Shown here in pieces: positions 1-5,348 of a stretch of 5,348 nucleotides of DNA. Every line of letters starts with the position of its first letter. Position 1 is the first letter of the stretch. The stretch covers positions 1-5,348 of the forward strand of contig JAGYMR010000199.1 of assembly GCA_018400515.1 (NCBI GenBank), given 5' to 3'. This DNA is from Tangfeifania sp. (GTDB lineage: Bacteria > Bacteroidota > Bacteroidia > Bacteroidales > Prolixibacteraceae). The position numbers were made by a program, and so were the translations under genes. The notes beneath the pieces were generated by a model that was given only the letters and a program-made list of their open reading frames with translations, did no database searches and had not been told where the DNA came from.

Positions 1-55
1 TCAATAATTTTAATCAGATGAAACGAGCATGATGCGAACAACACAAAAAATTATG

Positions 56-77
56 AAATGCGAAAGCATTCTATCGA
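56..77. repeat. Hairpin repeat element, copy 1 (short)
   Basis: A perfect 5-bp stem, AATGC (57-61) with GCATT (66-70), closes a GAAA tetraloop (62-65), which is of the stable GNRA class if transcribed from the + strand. It is followed by CTATCGA (71-77), so the copy reads AAAT...ATTCTATCGA. The same frame of conserved ends around a changed stem recurs at 77-100 and 166-189. This copy lacks the longer downstream module of the other two. The function is unknown. The element could be a dispersed intergenic repeat or the remnant of a small mobile element. Confidence 0.6.
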
Positions 78-135
78 AATACGCTTGCGTATTCTATCGA
101 GTACCGTTAAAATAGACACTCATGACGAGGTAAAT
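77..135. repeat. Hairpin repeat element, copy 2 (long unit)
   Basis: AATACGC (78-84), TT, GCGTATT (87-93) forms a near-perfect palindrome, followed by CTATCGA (94-100), then the 13-base block TACCGTTAAAATA (102-114), then a tail starting GACACT and ending GAGGTAAAT (115-135). Positions 78-135 match 167-224 at 46 of 58 positions without gaps, offset by 89 bases. Two of the twelve differences (81 and 90 against 170 and 179) are a paired A-T to T-A swap that keeps the stem. No reading frame runs usefully through the unit. Confidence 0.7.
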
Positions 136-142
136 ACCTTTG
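135..142 (+). promoter_or_regulatory. Possible Bacteroidota -7 promoter box
   Basis: TACCTTTG fits the Bacteroidota -7 consensus TAnnTTTG exactly. I see no TTG/TTTG -33 element 19-21 bases upstream, so only half of the promoter is supported. If used, transcription would start near 149, and the leader of the small membrane protein at 319-507 would be about 170 bases long and would contain hairpin copy 3. One chance match to this loose motif is quite possible in AT-rich DNA. Confidence 0.2.
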
Positions 143-147
143 AAATG

Positions 148-169
148 GACACTAATAATGAGGTAAAAT
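148..169. repeat. Extra copy of the repeat tail module
   Basis: A third copy of the GACACT...GAGGTAAA tail lies here without its own hairpin. Its first 20 bases match 115-134 at 17 positions and 204-223 at 15 positions. Its end overlaps the start of hairpin copy 3 (166-189). The tail module can therefore duplicate separately from the hairpin module, which points to repeated local duplication and decay rather than one clean tandem copy. Confidence 0.55.
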
Positions 170-224
170 TCGCTTGCGAATTCTATTGAATACCGTTAAA
201 ATAAATGCTAATAATGAGATAATT
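166..224. repeat. Hairpin repeat element, copy 3 (long unit)
   Basis: AATTCGC (167-173), TT, GCGAATT (176-182) forms a palindrome, followed by CTATTGA (183-189), the exact 13-base block TACCGTTAAAATA (191-203) shared with copy 2, and a tail (204-224) with the ATAATGAG core. Relative to copy 2, the fourth base of each stem arm has changed in a compensating way (A-T to T-A). Similarity to copy 2 stops at about 224: the sequence after it (225-255) is not like the sequence after copy 2. Confidence 0.7.
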
Positions 225-318
225 AAAATTTCATACGCGTTCCATGGGCCCTAGAAATAAATGATGTAAATAATGGATGCTTGACGGAAATATAATCATT
301 AAAAAAAATTTTATCCGA

Positions 319-507
319 ATGAAGAAAAAGATACTCTTAGCTCTGATTATCAATGGCTTATTTTTCTACCAAACCCTTCATGTTTTTTTTACGAAAGGGA
401 TTTCCGGGGATTTTGTTTTATGGAGATTTCTGGCTTCGCTGGCAGGTGTAATTGTATTCGGAGGATTTGTCGTTTTACTGATCCGTGAATACAAGAAACA
501 CACCTGA
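319..507 (+). CDS. Small two-helix membrane protein, unknown function
   Basis: I do not recognise a family. The 62-residue protein starts MKKKILLALII and has two hydrophobic stretches: residues about 4-23, and about 36-54 (the second containing LAGVIVFGGFVVLLI). A short polar turn with a Lys, KGISGDF, separates them, and the protein ends in a basic tail, REYKKHT. Basic residues at both ends predict both termini in the cytoplasm and a periplasmic turn. The frame is open from an ATG at 277, which would add 14 residues, with an in-frame TAA at 271-273. I prefer the ATG at 319 because it places MKKK directly before the first helix and follows an A-rich run typical of Bacteroidota start regions. 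There is no clear Shine-Dalgarno. It converges on the efflux gene to its right and shares no operon with it. It could be a decayed fragment of a longer membrane protein, but the clean hydrophobic pattern argues for a real small gene. Confidence 0.55.
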   Translation: MKKKILLALIINGLFFYQTLHVFFTKGISGDFVLWRFLASLAGVIVFGGFVVLLIREYKKHT

Positions 508-609
508 AAAAATTCGGCCATTGAATAACAATACCCCAACTGCCGGATGCTTGAGGCCCGGAACTTCCCGCGGAGAGAGATCCGGACTTTTATACCGGGG
601 AGCGAGGAC

Positions 610-641
610 AGGGGAAAGGGGGAAAGGTTGTCCCTTCCCCT
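610..641. repeat. Inverted repeat overlapping the outer membrane factor stop codon
   Basis: AGGGGAAAGGG (610-620) pairs with CCCTTCCCCT (632-641), leaving one bulged A and an 11-base loop. The left arm is itself part of an 8-base tandem repeat (GGGGAAAG at 611-618 and 619-626), so a second, shorter pairing register is possible. The right arm covers two bases of the TAG stop (640-642, minus strand) of the outer membrane factor gene. It sits between two convergent genes, as a transcription end would, but no T-run follows it on either strand, so it is not a standard intrinsic terminator. It could still act as an RNA 3'-end stabiliser. Confidence 0.4.
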
Positions 642-1953
642 ATTCATACTCCTGCAGGATGGTTCCTGTCATACGCAAAAGCGCCGTGTGTGTATCGATA
701 AAATCATAGATGGCCTCCAGTTTTTGAAGGGAGGCATTGAGGTAAATGTTTTGCACATCGCGGAAATTAAAAGAGTTTATAGCTCCCGAATCAAACTTTT
801 CCCGGGAAATTTCCAGGTTGAGCCGGGCCGCTTCCAGATTTTCTTCGGCCACGGTCAGCAACTCTTTCCGCACCAGGTAATATTCAAATAACTTGGTCAG
901 GCTGTTTGAAAGGTCGTGGCGCATTTGGTCGATCTCCACAAGACCTGTTTCTTCCTCAATCCGGGCTATCTGAAGGGCTCTTTTACGATTTCCCCCGCTG
1001 AAAAGGTTGAAGCTGAGGGTGAAGTTACCGTAAAAATATGCTGAGTTATTCCAATTTTCTCCCCTTTCTGAATAGTCATTCCGGACCGAAGTTCCCCGGA
1101 CTCCTCCATGGAACTGAAGGGCAGGGGAAAAATCGCTTTTTGCAGCAGCAACGGCATTTTCAAGCAGTCGCTGATTCACGTATTGATTTTGCAGCGTTTT
1201 ATTGTTTTCGAACAATTTTGTTTTCAGGTCATCCAGCGCATAATCGACCGGCGCTGCCATAAAATCACCGGTAAGCTGCCAGGCGGAGTTTTCTGCTTCA
1301 GCCATGAGGTAATTCAGGTCACGCAGGGCGTTTTTATAGGCCACCTCCTGCAACAGCCAGGCTGAACGGTCTGAAAGATAAGCATTTTTAGCCTGCAGCA
1401 CATCGTAGGTTACATAGGTGCCCAGTGCTTTACGATCTTCAGCCTGACGAAAGCGGTCTTCGGACAATTCGGTTACTTCCCGGAAAACCTCCAGCTTCTC
1501 TTTCTCGAGTAAAACAGCATAATAGGCAAGGATAACCGATTGTATGGTTCCCTCCACCAGCACCGCGGTATTCTTCTTTGAAAGTTTTTCCAACGTTTCA
1601 AAGCGCTGTTTGGTAATCAGGACCGAATAACCGTTAAAAAGCGTCCAGCTGACACTGGCCCCGCCCGAAAACCGGTTGGTGACAAAATTTTCGTCCTGAT
1701 TCACAGTCCATGAATTGTCCTCTCCGAGGGTTAAATCAATATAGGGATACCTGCCCGCGTTGCCCCAGTTGTTCTGAACACCGGAAATGCGCTGCTGAAG
1801 GCGGGCCATTCGGATGCTGTAATTGTTTCCCAGGGCTTTTGAAACAGCCGCTGCCAAACTCAGGGGTTCCTGGGCCCTCAGCGTGAATCCGGCCAGCACC
1901 AGCCCTAAAAGCAGAAACATCGCCTTTCGCTGAAAAAAAAATCTTTGTATCAT
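640..1953 (-). CDS. TolC-family outer membrane efflux channel
   Basis: This 437-residue protein has the size and layout of the outer membrane factors (OEP family, TolC/OprM fold), which trimerise into a beta-barrel in the outer membrane joined to an alpha-helical tunnel in the periplasm. Residues 1-27 form a signal peptide (basic start, then FLLLGLVLAGFTL) with cleavage likely between Ala27 and Gln28. There is no lipobox cysteine, so it is not a lipoprotein. Two internal repeats are visible, about 32-215 and 245-432. Each has a predicted strand segment (VSWTLFNGYS at 101-110, FTLSFNLFSGG at 311-321) followed by long helical, Glu/Lys-rich stretches. It lies 154 bases downstream of the permease gene on the same strand and is the expected exit duct of that pump. 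The ATG at 1953 is preferred over the internal Met12 because Met12 would lose the basic N-region. No good Shine-Dalgarno is seen. Confidence 0.93.
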   Translation of the reverse strand: MIQRFFFQRKAMFLLLGLVLAGFTLRAQEPLSLAAAVSKALGNNYSIRMARLQQRISGVQNNWGNAGRYPYIDLTLGEDNSWTVNQDENFVTNRFSGGASVSWTLFNGYSVLITKQRFETLEKLSKKNTAVLVEGTIQSVILAYYAVLLEKEKLEVFREVTELSEDRFRQAEDRKALGTYVTYDVLQAKNAYLSDRSAWLLQEVAYKNALRDLNYLMAEAENSAWQLTGDFMAAPVDYALDDLKTKLFENNKTLQNQYVNQRLLENAVAAAKSDFSPALQFHGGVRGTSVRNDYSERGENWNNSAYFYGNFTLSFNLFSGGNRKRALQIARIEEETGLVEIDQMRHDLSNSLTKLFEYYLVRKELLTVAEENLEAARLNLEISREKFDSGAINSFNFRDVQNIYLNASLQKLEAIYDFIDTHTALLRMTGTILQEYE

Positions 1954-2107
1954 GGTTTTACTGTCATTTCTTTTTCAACCAGCCCCTCCGAACGTTAGAC
2001 GGGGAAGCCGGTTCTATGAAATAAAAAAATTCTTTCCGGACGGAGCAGGGTGTTCCGCCTTGCCCGGGGAGGCAAAAACCCGTCCTTTTTATTCAAAATC
2101 CCCGGGT
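1954..2107 (-). other. Gap between permease and channel genes
   Basis: This 154-base stretch separates two genes that should act together. Read on the minus strand it holds an imperfect hairpin (2057 to 2041, stem CGGAACA/TGCTCCG with one A-C mismatch) followed 11 bases later by a run of seven T (2029 to 2023), and nearer the channel gene a CCCC/GGGG inverted repeat (about 2004 to 1983). I see no TAnnTTTG box for a separate promoter. The simplest reading is read-through from the permease gene, perhaps with partial attenuation. A five-codon open frame (1966 to 1949, MTVKP then stop) overlaps the channel start and is probably chance. Confidence 0.35.
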
Positions 2108-5100
2108 TTACCCGTTTTCCGTTTTCTCCCCATTGGGTTCAATTTTTCGCTGTGCATGGATCCAGGCTATTTCAACCTCCTCCCGCTGGAATTTCCGCCC
2201 ATGCCATAACTGGCGCAATTCCCTGCGGATATCATTCAGTATCAATATTAGGGAAGGGAAAAAGAGCAGGATAAAGAGGGTTCCGAACGCCACCCCGTAA
2301 ACAAGGGAAATGGCCATGGGAATAAGAAACTGTGCCTGGAAACTTGTTTCAAGAATGAGGGGATATAACCCGAAAGAGGTGGTTAAAGTGGTTAAAATAA
2401 TGGGCCTCAGCCTTGATTTCCCGGCTTCAATAATTGCATCTTTAACCTTTTTCCCGTTTTCGATAAGCAGATTGAATTTAGCCAGAAACACCACCGCATC
2501 ATTGACGATCACTCCCGTAAGGGCAACAACGCCCCACAAACTTAACATTGACAGCGGCTTTCCGTGAATTCCGTGCCCCCAGACGGAACCCAGCACGGCA
2601 ATGGGCACCATAAACAAAATAATCACCGGTTGCTCGAATGATTTGAAATTGATCATCAGGATAAAAATAATGGTCAGGAAAGCCAGCGGGAAGAGGAACT
2701 TCAAATCAGCCATATTGCGGCTGCTCTCTTTCTGCTGCCCCTGGTATTCAAAATCAAGCCCGGGAAAGCGCGATTTCATGTCAGGAATCACCGATACCTG
2801 AATTTGGTCCATGATTTCGGTCACCGACGCATCGGGGTCTACCAGGTCGGCATTCACCCTGATCTCGCGTCTGCCATTAAAACGGTTGATATTTACAGGT
2901 CCTCTTTTCATTTCAAATTCAACCAACTCACTCAGCGGAAATTCTCCCCGGGGCGTTTTAATTTTCATATTTTCCAATTGGCCGATCCGTTCACGCCCCT
3001 CTTCGGGGTAGCGGACCCAGATACGCAGTTCGTCGCGTCCTTCCTGCAACCGTTGTGCCTGTCCTCCGAAAAATCCCTGGCGGACCTGGCTGGCAATGGA
3101 TACTTCATTAAAACCAAGCATATAGGCCTGAGGTTTCAGGTTGAGCCGGATCTCCTGCTTCCCCAGGGTATTGGTATTTACAACATCTTTCAATTGGGGA
3201 AACTCCTCCAGCCGTGTCATCAAATAATCCCTGGCCTGCTGCAGTTCCTCAATATTTCGGGAAAGCAATCCGATGGATACGGGCTCTCCAAAGCGTCCGC
3301 GTGCCCCAATGGTATATTTTTCCGCTTCAGGAACGGGACCGATCTTTTCCCTGATCCGCTCAATAATTTCATACGAGCTAATGCCTGTTTCCTCCGAATC
3401 ACGGGGGGAGACATAGACATTTCCTGCATGGGCACCACTCTCCTGGCCGTCGAAGGAGGAACCAAGCCGCACGATGCTGTTTTCAATAATATCAGCAGTT
3501 TGATCATATTCGGCCATTAACTCCTCATTGACCTCCCACACAATGCTGTCAAAACGGTTCAGGTAATCCATTGTCTGTTTTTCGCCCGATCCCGGCGTAA
3601 AGGCAATATTGATGTTAAATGAATCGAACTCCATCCGGGGAAAAAAGGTCGTGCGGATCAGTTGTCCGCCAATAAGCCCTCCGGTAATTAAAATCATGGC
3701 CGCGGGAACTCCGATAACAATATAGCGCCACTGAAGGGTCAATTTCAGTACCCGGTCGTAGGCATAATCCCGGAGCCAGGTAAAAAACCTTTCAGTGTAT
3801 TTCCGGAATCCCCTTCCCCTTGAATGCAATACCCTGGGATGCAAAACACGTTCGTTTCCAAGGTGGGCTGGCAGGACAAAGAATGCCTCGAAAAGCGAAA
3901 AGAAAAGGCTTAAAATCACAATCACAGCCATTTCAAACATCATTTCCATCCGGCCTGTAATGAAAATAAGGGGCGAAAAGGCAATAATAGTGGTAAAAAT
4001 GGAGGTGACTACCGCCGGAATGACTTCAACGGTTCCATCGACCGCTGCCCGCATGGGATTTTTTCCTTTCTCAAAATGCTGGAAAATATTTTCACCAATC
4101 ACAATCCCGTCATCCACCAGGATACCGATGACCAGGATCATTCCGAAAAGGGACATCATATTGATGGTGATCCCCATTAAATTAGCCACAATAAACATGG
4201 CCAGAAAAGAGGCAGGGATTCCCCAGGCCACCCACAAAGAAAGGCGGGTACTCAGCATGACCCCGAGAACCAACACCACAAGCATCAGCCCGGTTCCGCC
4301 ATTCCTGTAAAGCAGTTCCAGGCGGCTTCCCAGGATATCCAGAAAAGAACGGTTGAGCGACAGTTCCACCCCGGAATTATTCCGGTTAAAATCGGCGACA
4401 TAATCTTTGACATAGGCGTCAATTTCGGAGAGATCTTCGGTGATCAACTTATCCACACGGATCGTAATAACCGGATTTCCCCGGGACAAGGTTTTATTGG
4501 GCGTGTCGGAGAACTGTTTTTTTACGGTGGCTATATCGCGAATACGGATCAGGCTGCCATCGGGATTCGCCCGGACCACAATGTCCCCGATTTTATTCGG
4601 ATCGGCACTTCTGGAGCGCAACCGGATCAGCATCTCCTCCTGCTGGCTGCGGAGTTCCCCCCCGGAAACGTCACGGTTATTCATTGAAATGGCATTTTGC
4701 AACGCATCAAATGTAATCCCGTACCGTAAAAGGTCATCTTCACGTGCTTCCACAGAAATTTCCAGGGAGGGATATCCGGAGATGGATACCTGGCTGATAT
4801 GCCCTGACGCAAGAAAATCTTCCTCGATCTGCTGGGCATAGTCCTTAAGGGTCAACAGGCCAACTTCTCCCGTGATCATTAAACGGCTGGCAGGGGATGT
4901 TGTGCGGCGCTTGAAGACAATGGGCCGCTCCGCAGCCGTAGGAAACGATGAAATGCCATCCACCGCATTCTTTACCTCAATTAAAGCCTCATCAATGTCA
5001 TAACCCGGTTCTATTTCGATGGAAACACGCGAACTGTTTTCGGATGAGACGGAATTAATTTCGTATATCCCGGGAATTGCCCGCACCGCTTCCTCAATCC

Positions 5101-5299
5101 GCGAGGTAACGCCCTCTTCCATCTCCACCGGCGAAGCCCCGGGATAAAAAACGGTTACATACAACATGTGCGAGGGCCGTTCAGGAAAAAATGCCTTTTT
5201 CATTGAAAACAGGCTAATCCCCCCCACAACCAAAAGAAATACAATGATCAGGTTCGCATAAAATGGAAATCTGACAAAAATTTCAACTGCTTTTCTCAT
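2108..5299 (-). CDS. RND-family efflux permease (AcrB/HAE type, COG0841-like)
   Basis: This full-length, 1063-residue inner-membrane transporter belongs to the resistance-nodulation-division superfamily. It works as a proton-driven trimer that takes substrates from the periplasm or inner membrane and passes them to an adaptor and outer membrane channel. TM1 is at about 13-31, followed by the first large periplasmic loop (32-333, with YPGASPVEMEEGV at 52-64). TM2-TM6 fall in about 336-476, TM7 at about 526-545, the second periplasmic loop at about 551-863, and TM8-TM12 in about 866-1020, with a charged cytoplasmic tail after that. TM4 carries the paired aspartates D396 and D397 (LVDDGIVIGEN). 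R963 and T970 match AcrB R971 and T978, but N933 stands where AcrB has K940. The ATG at 5299 gives the usual short amphipathic start before TM1. The frame stays open to the window edge, but an upstream frame ends at this point, and GGCAGG/AAGG lies just before the ATG. Substrate is not predictable. The channel gene follows downstream. Confidence 0.95.
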   Translation of the reverse strand: MRKAVEIFVRFPFYANLIIVFLLVVGGISLFSMKKAFFPERPSHMLYVTVFYPGASPVEMEEGVTSRIEEAVRAIPGIYEINSVSSENSSRVSIEIEPGYDIDEALIEVKNAVDGISSFPTAAERPIVFKRRTTSPASRLMITGEVGLLTLKDYAQQIEEDFLASGHISQVSISGYPSLEISVEAREDDLLRYGITFDALQNAISMNNRDVSGGELRSQQEEMLIRLRSRSADPNKIGDIVVRANPDGSLIRIRDIATVKKQFSDTPNKTLSRGNPVITIRVDKLITEDLSEIDAYVKDYVADFNRNNSGVELSLNRSFLDILGSRLELLYRNGGTGLMLVVLVLGVMLSTRLSLWVAWGIPASFLAMFIVANLMGITINMMSLFGMILVIGILVDDGIVIGENIFQHFEKGKNPMRAAVDGTVEVIPAVVTSIFTTIIAFSPLIFITGRMEMMFEMAVIVILSLFFSLFEAFFVLPAHLGNERVLHPRVLHSRGRGFRKYTERFFTWLRDYAYDRVLKLTLQWRYIVIGVPAAMILITGGLIGGQLIRTTFFPRMEFDSFNINIAFTPGSGEKQTMDYLNRFDSIVWEVNEELMAEYDQTADIIENSIVRLGSSFDGQESGAHAGNVYVSPRDSEETGISSYEIIERIREKIGPVPEAEKYTIGARGRFGEPVSIGLLSRNIEELQQARDYLMTRLEEFPQLKDVVNTNTLGKQEIRLNLKPQAYMLGFNEVSIASQVRQGFFGGQAQRLQEGRDELRIWVRYPEEGRERIGQLENMKIKTPRGEFPLSELVEFEMKRGPVNINRFNGRREIRVNADLVDPDASVTEIMDQIQVSVIPDMKSRFPGLDFEYQGQQKESSRNMADLKFLFPLAFLTIIFILMINFKSFEQPVIILFMVPIAVLGSVWGHGIHGKPLSMLSLWGVVALTGVIVNDAVVFLAKFNLLIENGKKVKDAIIEAGKSRLRPIILTTLTTSFGLYPLILETSFQAQFLIPMAISLVYGVAFGTLFILLFFPSLILILNDIRRELRQLWHGRKFQREEVEIAWIHAQRKIEPNGEKTENG

Positions 5300-5348
5300 C
5301 CTTGTGCCTGCCTTTTTTGATTTCCTTCTTTCCGGTCTCTTTTTTGCT
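5296..5348 (-). CDS. 3' end of an upstream gene, possibly the pump's periplasmic adaptor
   Basis: On the minus strand one frame entering from the right edge runs 16 codons (QKRDRKEGNQKRQAQG) and stops at a TGA that overlaps the permease ATG as ATGA, the classic four-base overlap of coupled genes. RND permeases are normally preceded by an HlyD/AcrA-type adaptor gene, and a charged C-terminal tail suits one. Nothing in these residues is diagnostic. A second frame, ending at 5283 with KDEKSS and overlapping the permease by 17 bases, is possible but less typical. The identity is inferred from context only. Confidence 0.4.
   Translation of the reverse strand, partial: QKRDRKEGNQKRQAQG

Larger units (their letters stand above)
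1..318. other. AT-rich gene-free region
   Basis: I see no credible coding region on either strand here. The stretch is markedly richer in A and T than the efflux genes. Its content is the repeat cluster at 56-224, a single -7-like box at 135-142, a short GC-rich patch at 235-251 made of three adjacent or overlapping palindromes (ACGCGT, CCATGG, GGGCCC), and an A-rich run (299-308) just before the small membrane protein. Positions 1-55 show nothing recognisable. The left edge of the window may cut a larger repeat region. Confidence 0.6.

Noticed and set aside
56..224. CRISPR array
   Set aside because: Copies are unevenly spaced (21 and 89 bases apart), diverged, and separated by sequence that is itself repeated. 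There are no unique spacers of constant length and no cas genes in view.
78..224. Integron attC-like recombination sites, suggested by hairpins and the CGTTAAAA block
   Set aside because: GTTAAAA does not fit the GTTRRRY core, the paired RYYYAAC core is not found, and there is no integrase or cassette layout.
235..251. Cluster of six-base palindromes (ACGCGT, CCATGG, GGGCCC) resembling a cloning linker
   Set aside because: Only three sites in 17 bases, with native-looking AT-rich DNA on both sides and no vector sequence. Chance or a small GC-rich patch is enough.
281..296. TTGACG and TATAAT as a sigma-70 promoter before the small membrane protein
   Set aside because: The two boxes are only 4 bases apart rather than about 17, and Bacteroidota housekeeping promoters use a different consensus.
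275..554. Ten-base direct repeat GGATGCTTGA at 275-284 and 545-554, flanking the small membrane protein, as a possible insertion footprint
   Set aside because: Several exact 10-base matches are expected by chance in about 5 kb, there are no terminal inverted repeats inside the copies, and there is no transposase.
378..647. An 89-codon minus-strand open frame overlapping the small membrane protein and the end of the channel gene
   Set aside because: It overlaps both supported genes, has no recognisable features, and is explained as a shadow of the + strand membrane protein and the intergenic region.
2023..2057. Intrinsic terminator after the permease gene (minus strand)
   Set aside because: The stem has an internal A-C mismatch on the transcribed strand and the T-run begins 11 bases after the stem instead of directly. 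It is kept only as a weak attenuation possibility.
2804..3520. A 238-codon open frame on the + strand, opposite the permease gene
   Set aside because: It lies wholly antisense to a well-supported RND permease, its translation shows no domain pattern or signal, and long antisense frames are common opposite conserved genes of this composition.
3795..4310. A 171-codon + strand open frame, and another at 4440-4841, opposite the permease
   Set aside because: The translations are rich in Ile, Thr, Arg and Ser, as expected from reading membrane-helix codons backwards. They are shadows of the permease gene.

Overview
The window looks like chromosomal DNA from a member of the Bacteroidota. The reasons are the style of the efflux proteins (an outer membrane factor whose signal peptide ends in an Ala-Gln cleavage site), the lack of strong Shine-Dalgarno sequences, AT-rich intergenic DNA next to genes of roughly balanced GC, and one TAnnTTTG-type -7 box. 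This assignment is an inference from sequence style, not from a marker gene.

Layout, left to right. Positions 1-318 are AT-rich and hold no convincing gene. They contain a cluster of degenerate direct repeats (56-224) built around three short hairpins that share a conserved tail, ATTCTATYGA; the stem bases differ between copies but pairing is kept. Positions 319-507 (+) encode a small two-helix membrane protein of unknown function. Positions 508-639 are a convergent intergenic stretch, with a G/C-rich inverted repeat that runs into the stop codon of the next gene. Everything to the right is on the minus strand and reads leftward: the last few codons of a probable upstream gene (5296-5348), an RND-family inner-membrane efflux permease (2108-5299), a 154-base gap, and a TolC-type outer membrane factor (640-1953).

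The permease and the outer membrane factor would be two of the three parts of a tripartite efflux pump that spans the envelope and is driven by the proton gradient. The third part, a periplasmic adaptor (HlyD/AcrA type), is expected just outside the right edge; the fragment at 5296-5348 may be its 3' end. The permease keeps the paired aspartates of TM4 and the Arg and Thr of the TM10-11 region, but has Asn where AcrB has the relay lysine K940. The transported substrate cannot be read from the sequence.

I do not see a clearly new biological system. The item most worth following up is the hairpin repeat cluster at 56-224, followed by the small membrane protein beside it.
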